Under the pieces are notes generated by a model. It ran no database searches. It saw only the letters and a list, made by a program, of their open reading frames with translations, and was not told the DNA's origin. Below are positions 1 through 7,636 of a stretch of 19,165 nucleotides of DNA, one piece after another. Source of the DNA: Thermoanaerobaculales bacterium (lineage in GTDB: Bacteria > Acidobacteriota > Thermoanaerobaculia > Thermoanaerobaculales > Sulfomarinibacteraceae). Made by a program: the position numbers and the translations under genes. The stretch's first letter is position 1, and every line of letters begins with the position of its first letter. The DNA lies in assembly GCA_029938595.1 (NCBI GenBank), contig JAOZUP010000022.1, positions 1 through 19,165 on the forward strand, given 5' to 3'.

Positions 1-2
1 AT

Positions 3-1571
3 TCAGTTCCAGTGCCGGAGCTCAGGCCACTGCTCGGCGAGGGAGGGTAACAGATCACGGCAGAGCAGGATCGGCCCGTTCTCCTCGGCCATTCCCCACC
101 GGTTGTGGTGTTCGCCCACAACCTCCACCGAGCCGCAGCGTCCCTCGAGCCACTCGGGTTCCCACTGCAACCAGATCAACGTGTCTCCGCGGAAGTCGCC
201 CGGTCCCCACATCGAGTGGGTCTGGTGGGCGCAGATGGCGGGCGGCAGCCCGTGCTGCGGACCGAAGAGGTTGATCGCACCGGCCTCACCGTAGTTGCCG
301 GCGAAGATCCCGGTCCGCGAGCGTTCGTCCTCGGGCAGCGCCCAGTAAATCTCGGCCACCTCCTCGACGAGCTCAGGCCATCCAAACTGATCGCCCCACA
401 ACTGAGGAAGAGGTCCGACGTGGGCGACCTCGGATCTTGGGGGATCGAGCCCGAGCTTGTGTTGATAGGCCACCTGGTCTGCCGGAGAGAGCAGCGGCAA
501 AGCAAGCGGGGCGAGGATGGCGCCCGACAGAACCAACCACCCCGCGATCGAATAGCGAACAGCAACTCGGGCGCACGATCCCGAGATACGGGTGCTCCAC
601 ATCTCGATCGCAACCCCTCCTGCCGCGAGCAACATCGGGTAGGCCGGCGCCAGGTAGTAGTCCTTGGCGTGCAGCACCATGAAGAGCACGAACAGCGACG
701 CGTAGATCCAACCGATGGCCCGGAAGGCCCGTCCGTGGCCGACAAGAAGGAACCACAGACCTACCAGCCACACCGGGAGGTTGCCCGGGTGCATCATCAG
801 CATTTGCTGGAGGAGAAACGGGATTGGCGCGAGCTTGACGTTCTTGCCGATGGCACGGACGCTCTGCAGGTCCTCAATGGTCGGGAATCCGTTCTGCCAC
901 TGCCAAATAAGGTTGGGCAGAAAGATCGCCAGCGCCACCGCGGCGCCGAGCCAGATCCAGGGTCGCGCGAGCTCACGGCGGAGCGGTGTTGCAACGACCG
1001 CGACCGCGACGGCGGCCCCGAAGAAGAGGGTCGAGTGCTTGTTTTCGAGCCCGAGACCGGCTAGGACCCCAAATAATATCCAGAGACGTGGATCGCCGCC
1101 GCGAATGATGCGGATCAAGATCAGGACGCAGCCCATCCAAAAGAGCGGTTCGAACGCATTCATCGACAGGATGCTGTCGACCATCAGGTGAACCGGGGCG
1201 ATGATGATCCCGAGACCGGCGAGAGTCTGGGCAAACGCGCCGCCGCCGAGCTGTCTCGCCAGAAGGACGGTCAATGTCACCATGGCAGCCCCCGCAAACA
1301 TCGACAGCACCCTCAACGAAGGCAACGAGCCGCCGAGCAGCAGCGCGATCTTTGCGTACGCCGCGACCAGCGGCGCACAATCCACATACCCCCAGTCCAA
1401 GTGGCGCGCGCAGTCAAGGAAATAGAGCTCGTCGCGGAAGTAGCCGTACCGGAAAAGACCGGGAACGTGGAGGAGCATCTTGGCCGCCACCAGGCTGAAA
1501 AGGACGGTGTTGGAGAGAGCAGGAAGAGGTGGCAGCAGGTCGGTCTTGTCGATCGAGGTGTCGTACTGCAC
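3..1571 (-). CDS. Membrane glycosyltransferase, GT39/ArnT-like
   Basis: This 522-residue protein resembles the polyprenyl-phosphate-sugar-dependent membrane glycosyltransferases (GT39/PMT, ArnT-like), which transfer a sugar from a lipid carrier to an acceptor on the outer side of the cytoplasmic membrane. Residues 41-70 carry the family signature RYGYFRDELYFL followed by DWGYVD; D47-E48 in the first external loop is the expected catalytic acidic pair. Repeated hydrophobic segments continue to about residue 360, then a soluble C-terminal domain of roughly 150 residues follows, as is usual. The start is GTG (1569-1571) with AGGAGA about five bases upstream. The usual DQPPL after the second signature reads DCAPL here. 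The stop TGA is at 3-5, so the gene is complete. It is divergent from the zinc-ribbon gene with only 14 bases between starts. Acceptor and sugar cannot be told from sequence. Confidence 0.88.
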   Translation of the reverse strand: MQYDTSIDKTDLLPPLPALSNTVLFSLVAAKMLLHVPGLFRYGYFRDELYFLDCARHLDWGYVDCAPLVAAYAKIALLLGGSLPSLRVLSMFAGAAMVTLTVLLARQLGGGAFAQTLAGLGIIIAPVHLMVDSILSMNAFEPLFWMGCVLILIRIIRGGDPRLWILFGVLAGLGLENKHSTLFFGAAVAVAVVATPLRRELARPWIWLGAAVALAIFLPNLIWQWQNGFPTIEDLQSVRAIGKNVKLAPIPFLLQQMLMMHPGNLPVWLVGLWFLLVGHGRAFRAIGWIYASLFVLFMVLHAKDYYLAPAYPMLLAAGGVAIEMWSTRISGSCARVAVRYSIAGWLVLSGAILAPLALPLLSPADQVAYQHKLGLDPPRSEVAHVGPLPQLWGDQFGWPELVEEVAEIYWALPEDERSRTGIFAGNYGEAGAINLFGPQHGLPPAICAHQTHSMWGPGDFRGDTLIWLQWEPEWLEGRCGSVEVVGEHHNRWGMAEENGPILLCRDLLPSLAEQWPELRHWN

Positions 1572-1585
1572 TGTTTTCTCCTAGA

Positions 1586-2149
1586 ATGACTGGAGACATG
1601 GTACCCGATCAGCCAACACTGCGTGACGATCATCTGTGTCCGAACTGTCAGGCGACGCTGAACGGCCCCTACTGCTCCTCCTGCGGTCAGCGCCAGATCG
1701 ATCTCGACCAGCCGTTCCGCGAGCTCGCCGACGAGGCGATGGAGTCGTTCCTTTCGTTCCACCTTCACAGCTTCGCCTTCCTAGCCCTTCTCATCGGCCT
1801 GTTGATCGATCTGGCGATGCGAGTGGGAGAGGGCGAGGGTCTGGGCAACGGCTTTTCGGTTCTGGTGATCGCGGTTTACAGCTTCCTCGCCCTGCGCCGC
1901 GTCTACGGTCACGGCCGATTTCTAACCGTGGTCAAGATGGCGGCCCTGTTGATCGGCTATCTCGTGGCGCTCATTGCAACCACGATCCTGACCCTCGCGT
2001 TGACGGCGGTAACGGTTTACGCCTGTTACGGGGTGGGTGGGCGGATGTGGATGCTCGGCGCCAGATGCCAGATGCTAGATGCGGCGGTAGGTAGGCGGGC
2101 GGATCTGGTATCCGGCATCTGGTATCCGGTATCCGGTGGTGGGCGCTAG
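1586..2149 (+). CDS. Short zinc-ribbon membrane protein, DUF3667 type, apparently internally deleted
   Basis: The product is about 187 residues. A zinc ribbon lies near the N-terminus (C18-x2-C21, C30-x2-C33, ending SCGQR), as in DUF3667 proteins. It is followed almost at once by HLHSFAFLALL and two or three hydrophobic helices, ending around residue 150. In the DUF3667 proteins I know, a long region with transmembrane helices separates the zinc ribbon from the HLHSFAFL-like part, so this looks like an in-frame internal deletion near residues 50-55. The last 35 or so residues are encoded by heptanucleotide repeats (2061-2137) and are probably not ancestral coding sequence. The stop TAG shares the palindrome CTAG (2146-2149) with the stop of the convergent PilZ gene. 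The start is uncertain: ATG 1586 has no clear ribosome site, and ATG 1598 has GGAG only two bases away. Function unknown; it may be a decaying gene. Confidence 0.55.
   Translation: MTGDMVPDQPTLRDDHLCPNCQATLNGPYCSSCGQRQIDLDQPFRELADEAMESFLSFHLHSFAFLALLIGLLIDLAMRVGEGEGLGNGFSVLVIAVYSFLALRRVYGHGRFLTVVKMAALLIGYLVALIATTILTLALTAVTVYACYGVGGRMWMLGARCQMLDAAVGRRADLVSGIWYPVSGGGR
2061..2137. repeat. Paired heptanucleotide arrays, CCAGATG and ATCYGGT, inverted
   Basis: The left block is CCAGATG, CCAGATG, CTAGATG (2061-2081). The right block is ATCTGGT, ATCCGGC, ATCTGGT, ATCCGGT, ATCCGGT (2103-2137). CCAGAT and ATCTGG are reverse complements, so the two blocks can pair across a 21-base spacer. They lie inside the 3' end of the DUF3667 reading frame, just before the convergent stop codons, and could act as a bidirectional terminator-like hairpin. 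Confidence 0.8.
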
Positions 2150-2493
2150 CCCGCGTCAGCCTGCCACATCTGGGCGAGGATCGTGTCCGAGTGGGCGCTG
2201 TCGATCGAAATGAAGGCAACCCCGACGTCGGTCGAGCCGTCTTCGGCCGGTTTTTCCCACACCACCCTGCCGGTCGCCTCGACGACCTCGTTGTCGATGG
2301 TGATCTTGAGCCGCAGGTACGAGTCCACCCCAAGCGGTTCGACGCTGGAGATCATGAGACCGCCGAGCCCGATCTGGCGGGCTGTCGCCATCTCCTGCTG
2401 CTCGGCCGGCCCGATGCGGTGGATCATCACCACGTTTTCCGTCGGGATCCTGGGAAACTGTCGTCGCGTGGGGGTGAGTTCGTCCTCGATCAT
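2146..2493 (-). CDS. PilZ-like domain protein
   Basis: This 115-residue single-domain protein has a PilZ-like layout: R11-x3-R15 near the N-terminus, then beta-strand-like segments including GLGGLMISS, a central LRLKITIDNEVVEATGRVVW stretch, and DVGVAFISI near the end. PilZ domains usually bind cyclic di-GMP through RxxxR and D/N-x-S-x-x-G. Here the second motif is Q40-I-G42-L-G-G45, lacking the acidic or amide residue and the serine, so nucleotide binding is doubtful. I chose ATG 2493 over the more upstream in-frame start at 2529 because AAGGA lies at 2500-2504 with proper spacing and the longer N-terminus would run into the intergenic repeat region. It is last in the export operon, separated from the ATPase by paired repeats. 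Confidence 0.75.
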   Translation of the reverse strand: MIEDELTPTRRQFPRIPTENVVMIHRIGPAEQQEMATARQIGLGGLMISSVEPLGVDSYLRLKITIDNEVVEATGRVVWEKPAEDGSTDVGVAFISIDSAHSDTILAQMWQADAG

Positions 2494-2499
2494 TTCCAA

Positions 2500-2504
2500 T
2501 CCTT
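2500..2504 (-). promoter_or_regulatory. Ribosome binding site of the PilZ-like gene
   Basis: Read on the minus strand this is AAGGA, six bases before ATG 2493. It decides the start against the longer reading frame that begins at 2529. Confidence 0.6.
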
Positions 2505-2528
2505 CACCCACTATTGTACCCCGTCGCA

Positions 2529-2671
<143 letters not shown>

Positions 2672-2673
2672 AC

Positions 2674-3399
2674 TCATCCAGTGGGGCTGTCCTCGACCAC
2701 GAGTCCGTCGCGGATCTCGACCATACGATTGGCTCGGCCGGCGAGGGCGGTGTCGTGGGTCACCACGATCAGCGTGCTGCCCTGATTCCACAGCTCCTGC
2801 AGAGCCCCCATGACGTCGGTTCCCGAGCCGGTGTCGAGGTTGCCGGTGGGCTCGTCGGCAAGCACGATGTCGGGCTCCATCGCCAGCGCACGTGCAATCG
2901 CCACCCGCTGCATCTGGCCGCCGGAGAGCTCGGTCGGCCTGTGCTCCACGCGATCGGCGAGACCCACCGCATCGAGCCGCGCGAGGGCGCGTCGGCGACG
3001 CTCGCGCCGCCCGACGCCGCCGAAGAGCAACGGCATCTCTACGTTCTCGAGCGCCGTGAGCTGGGGCAGCAGGTTGAAGTTCTGGAAAACGAAGCCCACT
3101 CGCCGGTTGCGGATATCGGCTAACTGATCACGGTCAAGGCCGGCCACCGCTTCACCACTCAGGCGGTACTCGCCGCCCGTCGGTGTGTCGAGACAGCCCA
3201 GGAGATTCAGGAGCGTCGATTTCCCCGAGCCCGAGGGCCCAACGACTGCCACAAACTCGCCGTTCCGCACCTTCAGATCAATTCCGCGGAGGGCCTCGAC
3301 CTGGATCTTGCCGGTGTCGTATACCTTGGTGATCGACCGCATATCAATGATGTGCCCGTTCGACTCCGCAATGTTTTTCTTCTTCGATGGCCAGTTCAT
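2674..3399 (-). CDS. ABC transporter ATP-binding protein, MacB/LolD type
   Basis: This 241-residue ATPase should power the two permeases encoded just upstream. It has all expected motifs: Walker A GPSGSGKS at residues 54-61, Q-loop Q106, signature LSGGQ at 158-162, Walker B with D182-E183, D-loop NLD at 187-189 and H-loop H215. The ADEPTGNLD wording and short length match the LolD/MacB/FtsE branch, which drives extraction or export without moving substrate through a classic channel. The start is ATG 3399 with GGAG spaced by six bases. The N-terminal 15 residues are lysine-rich and precede the usual domain start. Heptad repeats lie on both sides. Confidence 0.93.
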   Translation of the reverse strand: MNWPSKKKNIAESNGHIIDMRSITKVYDTGKIQVEALRGIDLKVRNGEFVAVVGPSGSGKSTLLNLLGCLDTPTGGEYRLSGEAVAGLDRDQLADIRNRRVGFVFQNFNLLPQLTALENVEMPLLFGGVGRRERRRRALARLDAVGLADRVEHRPTELSGGQMQRVAIARALAMEPDIVLADEPTGNLDTGSGTDVMGALQELWNQGSTLIVVTHDTALAGRANRMVEIRDGLVVEDSPTG

Positions 3400-3441
3400 A
3401 GCTCACTCCGTGTTCCGTGCCTGGGGGCCGGGGGGGCGGAA

Positions 3442-3480
3442 ATTCCTCATTCCTAATTCCTAATTCCTAATTCCTAATTC
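3442..3480. repeat. ATTCCTA heptad array
   Basis: One ATTCCTC unit and four exact ATTCCTA units, then ATTC, run without interruption from 3442 to 3480 and end two bases before the permease stop codon (3482-3484). The gap to the ATPase start is otherwise only about 40 bases, with a G-rich stretch (3423-3439) and a twofold TCCGTGT/TCCGTGC heptad near 3407-3420. Confidence 0.85.
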
Positions 3481-3481
3481 G

Positions 3482-4741
3482 TCACTCATAACGCAACGTC
3501 TCAGCAGGATCGACTGTGGCCGCCCGCCGGGCGGGGAAATAGCCGGCGAGAATGCCTATGCCACCGAGAATCGCCGCCGTGGCGGCCGCGATCTGCCACG
3601 ACAGGGTTGGCTTGCCGAGGAACTCTAGAGCCTGATTGCCCTCCACCGGGATCAGGCCGAGCAGGAGGATGATCACAACCGCGATGGCCAGACCCATCGC
3701 ACCACCCACCAGTGTGTAGGAAAGTCCCTGCAGCACGAACGGTCCGGTCACCCACCCTCGGCGAGCGCCGAGCGCCATCTGCACCCCGATCTCGCGGGTC
3801 TTCTCCTTGACCACTGCGTACATGATGTTGGCAACCCCGATGCCGCCGATCAGCAGGGTCAGGACGCCGATGATGCCGAGGAAGATTTGCATGCCGGTCA
3901 TGATGTTGCTCATCACGCGCGCACCCTCGACGGTGTCCCACACTCCTGTTACCTGCTCATCGGTCGGGTCGAATCGGTATTTGGCCGCCAGCGCCTGGTT
4001 GAACTGCTCACGGGCGAGCGGCATGTCCTCGGCGGTGCGCGTCTTGAAGACGATGTTGGTCAGCCGCTGTTGACCAAATTGCGCGGAGAAGGTGGTGATG
4101 GGGATGACGGAACCGCCCTCGTCGGGTCCCTTGTACGTCCCCATCTGCATCTTGGGCTGGAGAACCCCGATGACCAGATACGGCACCCGATCAACGAACA
4201 TCGTTTCACCCACCGGATCCACTTCACCAAAGATGTCTTCAGCCAGCTCGTCGCCGAGGAAGATCACTCGACGTTTGTCGCGCTCGTCGTTGACATTGAA
4301 GAAGCGGCCACCGGCTTGCGGGAAGTGGTGCCGGATCTCGCCGTACTCCCAGTTGGTGCCCGTCACACGGCCGGTGATGGTGGTTGTGCCGTACGTGAGC
4401 GACGACGACCAGCTGGTGAGCTCGCCGATGACGCCGGAAGCTGCGGTCATGCGCCCGCGCAGGTAGGAGATGTCGTCCATTAGCGGCCGGATGGGACGTC
4501 CCTCGGGCAGGCCCTGCCAAACCTTTGAGGTTTCGTCCGGCCACCACACGGCGATGTTCTCACCCATCCCGCGGCGGCCTTTCATCAGCTGGATCTTGAG
4601 CCCCTCGCCGAAGGACAGAAGCATGACGATGGCCACGGTACCCCAGGCGATGGCGGCGACAGTCAGCGTCGCCCGTTTGCGTTGAAGGGAGGAAGCCTTC
4701 ACGAATAACTGGGCCACGACCCGCCAATCGAGCAACCTCAT
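3482..4741 (-). CDS. ABC transporter permease, MacB/FtsX family (permease 1)
   Basis: This permease of about 419 residues has the MacB/FtsX plan: one N-terminal transmembrane helix (roughly residues 25-45, VAAIAWGTVAIVMLLSF), a periplasmic domain of about 230 residues, then three C-terminal helices. The segment after helix 2 carries the conserved cytoplasmic motif REIGVQMALGARR, and the end reads GYFPARRAATVDPAETLRYE, both typical of this family. It lacks a fused ATPase domain, so it must use the separate ATPase downstream. It is homologous to but distinct from permease 2, suggesting a heterodimer as in LolCE-like systems. I prefer ATG 4741 because GGTGGA lies five bases upstream; GTG 4750 in the same frame is possible. 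Substrate unknown. Confidence 0.9.
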   Translation of the reverse strand: MRLLDWRVVAQLFVKASSLQRKRATLTVAAIAWGTVAIVMLLSFGEGLKIQLMKGRRGMGENIAVWWPDETSKVWQGLPEGRPIRPLMDDISYLRGRMTAASGVIGELTSWSSSLTYGTTTITGRVTGTNWEYGEIRHHFPQAGGRFFNVNDERDKRRVIFLGDELAEDIFGEVDPVGETMFVDRVPYLVIGVLQPKMQMGTYKGPDEGGSVIPITTFSAQFGQQRLTNIVFKTRTAEDMPLAREQFNQALAAKYRFDPTDEQVTGVWDTVEGARVMSNIMTGMQIFLGIIGVLTLLIGGIGVANIMYAVVKEKTREIGVQMALGARRGWVTGPFVLQGLSYTLVGGAMGLAIAVVIILLLGLIPVEGNQALEFLGKPTLSWQIAAATAAILGGIGILAGYFPARRAATVDPAETLRYE

Positions 4742-4757
4742 ACCGTCCACCGTCCAA

Positions 4758-4868
4758 ATTTCGGATTTCGGATTTCGGATTTCGGATTTCCCACCCCCTC
4801 CTGTTTCCGGTAATCAGAGGCACGGGGAGAAAAAATTCGAAATTCAAAATCCAAAATGTGCAATTCTT
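4758..4868. repeat. ATTTCGG array plus degenerate AATTCNA heptads
   Basis: The first block is four exact ATTTCGG units plus ATTTC (4758-4790). The second, 43 bases further on, keeps a 7-base period but is degenerate: AATTCGA, AATTCAA, AATCCAA, AATGTGC, AATTCTT (4834-4868). Together they occupy most of the gap between the two permease genes. Confidence 0.8.
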
Positions 4869-4878
4869 GATCTCCCAT

Positions 4879-6108
4879 CTACAGTTTCATCGCGACTACC
4901 GGGTCGAGGTGCGAGGCATCGCGGGCAGGGAAGTATCCGGCTACGAAGCCGACCAGCCCGAGGATCGAGGCGGTGAGCACCGCCAGCCCCGGCGACAGAG
5001 TCGGCAGCCCCACGTACTCCTCGAGGTTGACCGGAAAGGCCGAGCAGATCGCGAATGAGATCGCGAGCCCAATCCCCCCGCCGACTGCGGTCAAAATCAT
5101 GGTCTCGAGCATGAACTGGGTCAGGACCGATCGGCTCCGCGCACCGAGCGCCATCTTGATGCCGATTTCGCGGGTCCGTTCCTCGACCACCACGTTCATG
5201 ATGTTGGAGACGCCGATGCCACCGACCACCAGGGTCAGTACGCCCATGATGCCAAGGAAGATCTGGAACCCGAGCATGAAGGCGTCCATGAAGACGAACA
5301 TTTCGGAGGTGTCCCACAGCTGCACCGCCTGGTCGTCGTCGGGGTGGAACCGCAGCCGACTGCTTAACGCAGCCCTGACCTGGTCATTCAAGACCTCGTT
5401 GAACTCGGGGGAGGGCGCTTTGTAGATGAAGTTGTTCATGTACTTGTCGCCTGTGAGGGCACGGAAGGTTGACTCCGGGATGACCATCTTGGAGTGGTCG
5501 CGTCCCGAGTATGCCGAGTCCTGCTCTTTCGGCACCAACACGCCAACCACCAGGAATGGCGAGCCGTGGATCATGACCGTCTTACCGACCGCCTCAAGGG
5601 TGCCGAGCAGATCCTCCGCCAGCTCGTTGCCCACGAAGACCACCCGCCGACGCTTTTCGACATCGAGATCGTTGATAAAGCGCCCGCCCACCGCCGGAAT
5701 CATGTTGCGCATGGTGCCGTAGGCTGGGGACACGCCAGACACGCTCACCGACCGCTGGCGTTCTCCGTAGCGGGCGATGAGGCTGTCGGAGTACTCACTG
5801 GAGATCCCGGCTATGAGCTCAACCTGCGCCTTCAGGTATTCGATGTCCTCCTCCATCATTCGCATCCGCCGCCCCTTGCCGAGACCCTCGTAGACCATGG
5901 AGGTCCGCGAAGGCCAGGCGATGACGATGCGGTCGCCGAGCCCGGCAGTGCTCTTGATCATTTGCCGGTGCAGCCCGTGGCCGAAGGCCAACAACAGGCT
6001 CACTGCCACCGTGCCCCAGATGATCCCAAAGGTCGTGAGGAAGGTGCGCAGCTTCTGGCTCCACAGATCGCGAGCCAGCTGCCTGAAGAAGGATCCGAAG
6101 CCGGTCAT
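4879..6108 (-). CDS. ABC transporter permease, MacB/FtsX family (permease 2)
   Basis: This 409-residue protein has the same topology as permease 1: a first helix around residues 22-45 (TFLTTFGIIWGTVAVSLLLAF), a large periplasmic domain containing RFINDLDVEKRRRVVFVGNELAEDL, and three C-terminal helices with the cytoplasmic motif TREIGIKMALGARSRSV and the ending GYFPARDASHLDPVVAMKL. The two permeases share many short blocks, so they look like an old duplication kept as a pair. ATG 6108 begins MTGFGSFFRQLARDLWSQKLR, a normal amphipathic start for the family, though I see no strong ribosome site. It is the second gene of the operon, after the adaptor. Confidence 0.9.
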   Translation of the reverse strand: MTGFGSFFRQLARDLWSQKLRTFLTTFGIIWGTVAVSLLLAFGHGLHRQMIKSTAGLGDRIVIAWPSRTSMVYEGLGKGRRMRMMEEDIEYLKAQVELIAGISSEYSDSLIARYGERQRSVSVSGVSPAYGTMRNMIPAVGGRFINDLDVEKRRRVVFVGNELAEDLLGTLEAVGKTVMIHGSPFLVVGVLVPKEQDSAYSGRDHSKMVIPESTFRALTGDKYMNNFIYKAPSPEFNEVLNDQVRAALSSRLRFHPDDDQAVQLWDTSEMFVFMDAFMLGFQIFLGIMGVLTLVVGGIGVSNIMNVVVEERTREIGIKMALGARSRSVLTQFMLETMILTAVGGGIGLAISFAICSAFPVNLEEYVGLPTLSPGLAVLTASILGLVGFVAGYFPARDASHLDPVVAMKL

Positions 6109-6121
6109 GCCGGCACATCAC

Positions 6122-6235
6122 AATTTCGAATTTCGAATTTCGAATTTCGAATTTTTCCACAACCCATCCATATACTCCGAGGGGTTGGGCGGGTGGTCGG
6201 CATTCCTAATTCCTCATTCCTAATTCCTAATTTAA
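6122..6235. repeat. AATTTCG array and ATTCCTA array
   Basis: Four exact AATTTCG units and a degenerate fifth (6122-6156) are followed 45 bases later by ATTCCTA, ATTCCTC, ATTCCTA, ATTCCTA, ATTTAAC (6202-6236). They fill the gap between the adaptor and permease 2; the second array touches the adaptor stop codon (TAG, 6236-6238 on the minus strand). Confidence 0.85.
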
Positions 6236-7336
6236 CTAAGAGATCTCCCGCGGTGGCCTCTGGACCACCTGGTCGCCTTTACCGAGCCCGGAGAGGATCT
6301 CGACGTTGAGTCCGTCCGACAGCCCGAGCTCGACCGCAATCTTCTGTGGCTCGGCCTCAGGTCCCTCGCCCGGCACTTCGACGAAGGTCTCATCATCCTC
6401 GAAGAGGACCAGCCGTTCTGGGATGAGGACAATGTCCTGTTTCTCGCGGATCACGATGTCGGCGTTGGCCGAGTAGCCGGCGCGCAAGGTCACCTGCTGA
6501 TCCGGGTCGAGCTCGATCTCGACGTCGAAGAGGGTCGCCCCCTCGTTCTTCTGGGCCTGCGGAGCGATCCTCGACAGGTGCCCTGTGATGATCTCGTCAG
6601 GCAGGGCGCCGACCTTCATCCGGCACGGCATCCCGACCGTAATCTTGCCGACGTCGATCTCGTCCACGGTGCCCTTGAAGATCAGGTCACCCATGTCGGC
6701 GACGCTGGCAAGCTCGGTGCCGGGCTGATAGGAGGTCAGCGGAACCACGGGGTCTCCGACGTTGACCGAGCGCGACAGCACCGTACCGCTTTCGGTGGTT
6801 CGGATGATGGCCTCGACCTCGGTACCGCCCCCGGTCACCCGCCCGCTACGCGTCAAATCCTGATTGTCGTGGGCTTGCTGACTGGCGATCCGTGCGAGTT
6901 CGTAGAGCTCTCGCAGGGCGTCGAGTTCGCCCTTGGCCATCAGCCCTTCCTCGTGCAGCTCCCGGCCGCGTTCGAAATCGGCCCTCGCCTTCTGAAAGCT
7001 CGCCTCCGACGAGCGGACGCGGTGATCCACGTTGAGAAGCTCCTGCGGGGTCGGATCGGGAGCAATCTCGAAGAGTGCGTCACCCGCGCTCACCTCATCA
7101 CCGACCTCCACGAAGCAGCGTTTGACGATCCCCGAGATCTTCGACTTGATCTGGAACCTCTCGCGCGGTTCGATCTGGCCCACCGCCAACGCCTTCTCCG
7201 TAATCGAGCCAATCTCCGCATCGACCAGCACATTGCCGTTCTCGTCACCACCGCGCGAGCCGACCCACGCGTAGATCGCACCCGCAGCGCCGGCCACGAC
7301 CACCACGATTACCAGAAGTCTCAATACCTTCGCCAT
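6236..7336 (-). CDS. Periplasmic adaptor (membrane fusion protein), MacA/HlyD family
   Basis: This 366-residue protein starts with a signal-anchor helix (about residues 5-26, LRLLVIVVVVAGAAGAIYAW). A barrel-sandwich half follows (GQIEPRERFQIKSKISGIV, about 52-70, then VEVGDEVSAGDALFEI), then an alpha-helical hairpin of roughly 60 residues, the second lipoyl-like half, a beta-barrel region (VDEIDVGKITVGMPCRMKV) and a membrane-proximal end. This is the layout of MacA-type adaptors, which join an inner-membrane ABC permease to an outer-membrane channel. It is first in the operon; ATG 7336 has GGAGG at the right distance. No TolC-like channel gene lies in the window, so the partner is elsewhere or absent. 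Confidence 0.9.
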   Translation of the reverse strand: MAKVLRLLVIVVVVAGAAGAIYAWVGSRGGDENGNVLVDAEIGSITEKALAVGQIEPRERFQIKSKISGIVKRCFVEVGDEVSAGDALFEIAPDPTPQELLNVDHRVRSSEASFQKARADFERGRELHEEGLMAKGELDALRELYELARIASQQAHDNQDLTRSGRVTGGGTEVEAIIRTTESGTVLSRSVNVGDPVVPLTSYQPGTELASVADMGDLIFKGTVDEIDVGKITVGMPCRMKVGALPDEIITGHLSRIAPQAQKNEGATLFDVEIELDPDQQVTLRAGYSANADIVIREKQDIVLIPERLVLFEDDETFVEVPGEGPEAEPQKIAVELGLSDGLNVEILSGLGKGDQVVQRPPREIS

Positions 7337-7390
7337 GCTCGTCCTCCGTCGTTTTCCAACCCATCAGCAAGTACGCAGATCGTCTGGAGA

Positions 7391-7403
7391 AGTTCGACGA
7401 ACT
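7391..7403. promoter_or_regulatory. Perfect dyad, possible operator upstream of the export operon
   Basis: AGTTCG-A-CGAACT is a perfect 6-bp inverted repeat with a one-base centre, about 55 bases before the adaptor start codon. Dyads of this kind can be repressor sites, but no regulator gene is adjacent and no clear promoter hexamers frame it, so the call is tentative. Confidence 0.3.
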
Positions 7404-7486
7404 CCCCTTCCCGTCACCGTTCCCTGTGCTGCGCCCCTTCATGAGATGCAACAGCCGACCGGCAGGTTTGATTCGGACACGGAAGG

Positions 7487-7511
7487 ATTTCGAATTTCGA
7501 ATTTCGAATTT
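7487..7511. repeat. ATTTCGA heptad array
   Basis: Three exact ATTTCGA units plus ATTT lie in the 300-base divergent region between the adaptor and threonine dehydrogenase starts. The rest of that region (7337-7636) holds the dyad at 7391-7403, a weak TTGACA (7584-7589) without a good -10, and the GGAGG ribosome site of the next gene; I see nothing else in it. Confidence 0.75.
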
Positions 7512-7624
7512 GACGTCCCCCAGCTTGAATCCTCCGCCGGGAAGCCTCAGTCGGCGTGGCGCTGTTGCGGATGCCCGCATCACTTGACAGGGCAAGGCGC
7601 GTCGAGGAATCTGGCGGTTGGACG

Positions 7625-7629
7625 GGAGG
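7625..7629 (+). promoter_or_regulatory. Ribosome binding site of threonine dehydrogenase
   Basis: GGAGG lies seven bases before ATG 7637 and fixes the start there rather than at an in-frame codon near 7556. The resulting N-terminus puts the nucleotide-binding glycines at residues 10-16, as expected. Confidence 0.7.
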
Positions 7630-7636
7630 AAGCAGG

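Noticed and set aside
105..1064. 319-codon open frame on the plus strand
   Set aside because: It is antisense to the GT39 glycosyltransferase, is rich in Arg/Pro/Glu/His without hydrophobic or conserved motifs, and is a shadow frame.
5494..7444. Long plus-strand frames opposite permease 2 (5494-6309) and the adaptor (6578-7444)
   Set aside because: Both are antisense to well-supported genes and run through intergenic repeats; no domain is visible.
7584..7612. Promoter with TTGACA before threonine dehydrogenase
   Set aside because: The -35 match is perfect, but the sequence 17 bases on (GAATCT) is a poor -10, so I do not list it as a feature.
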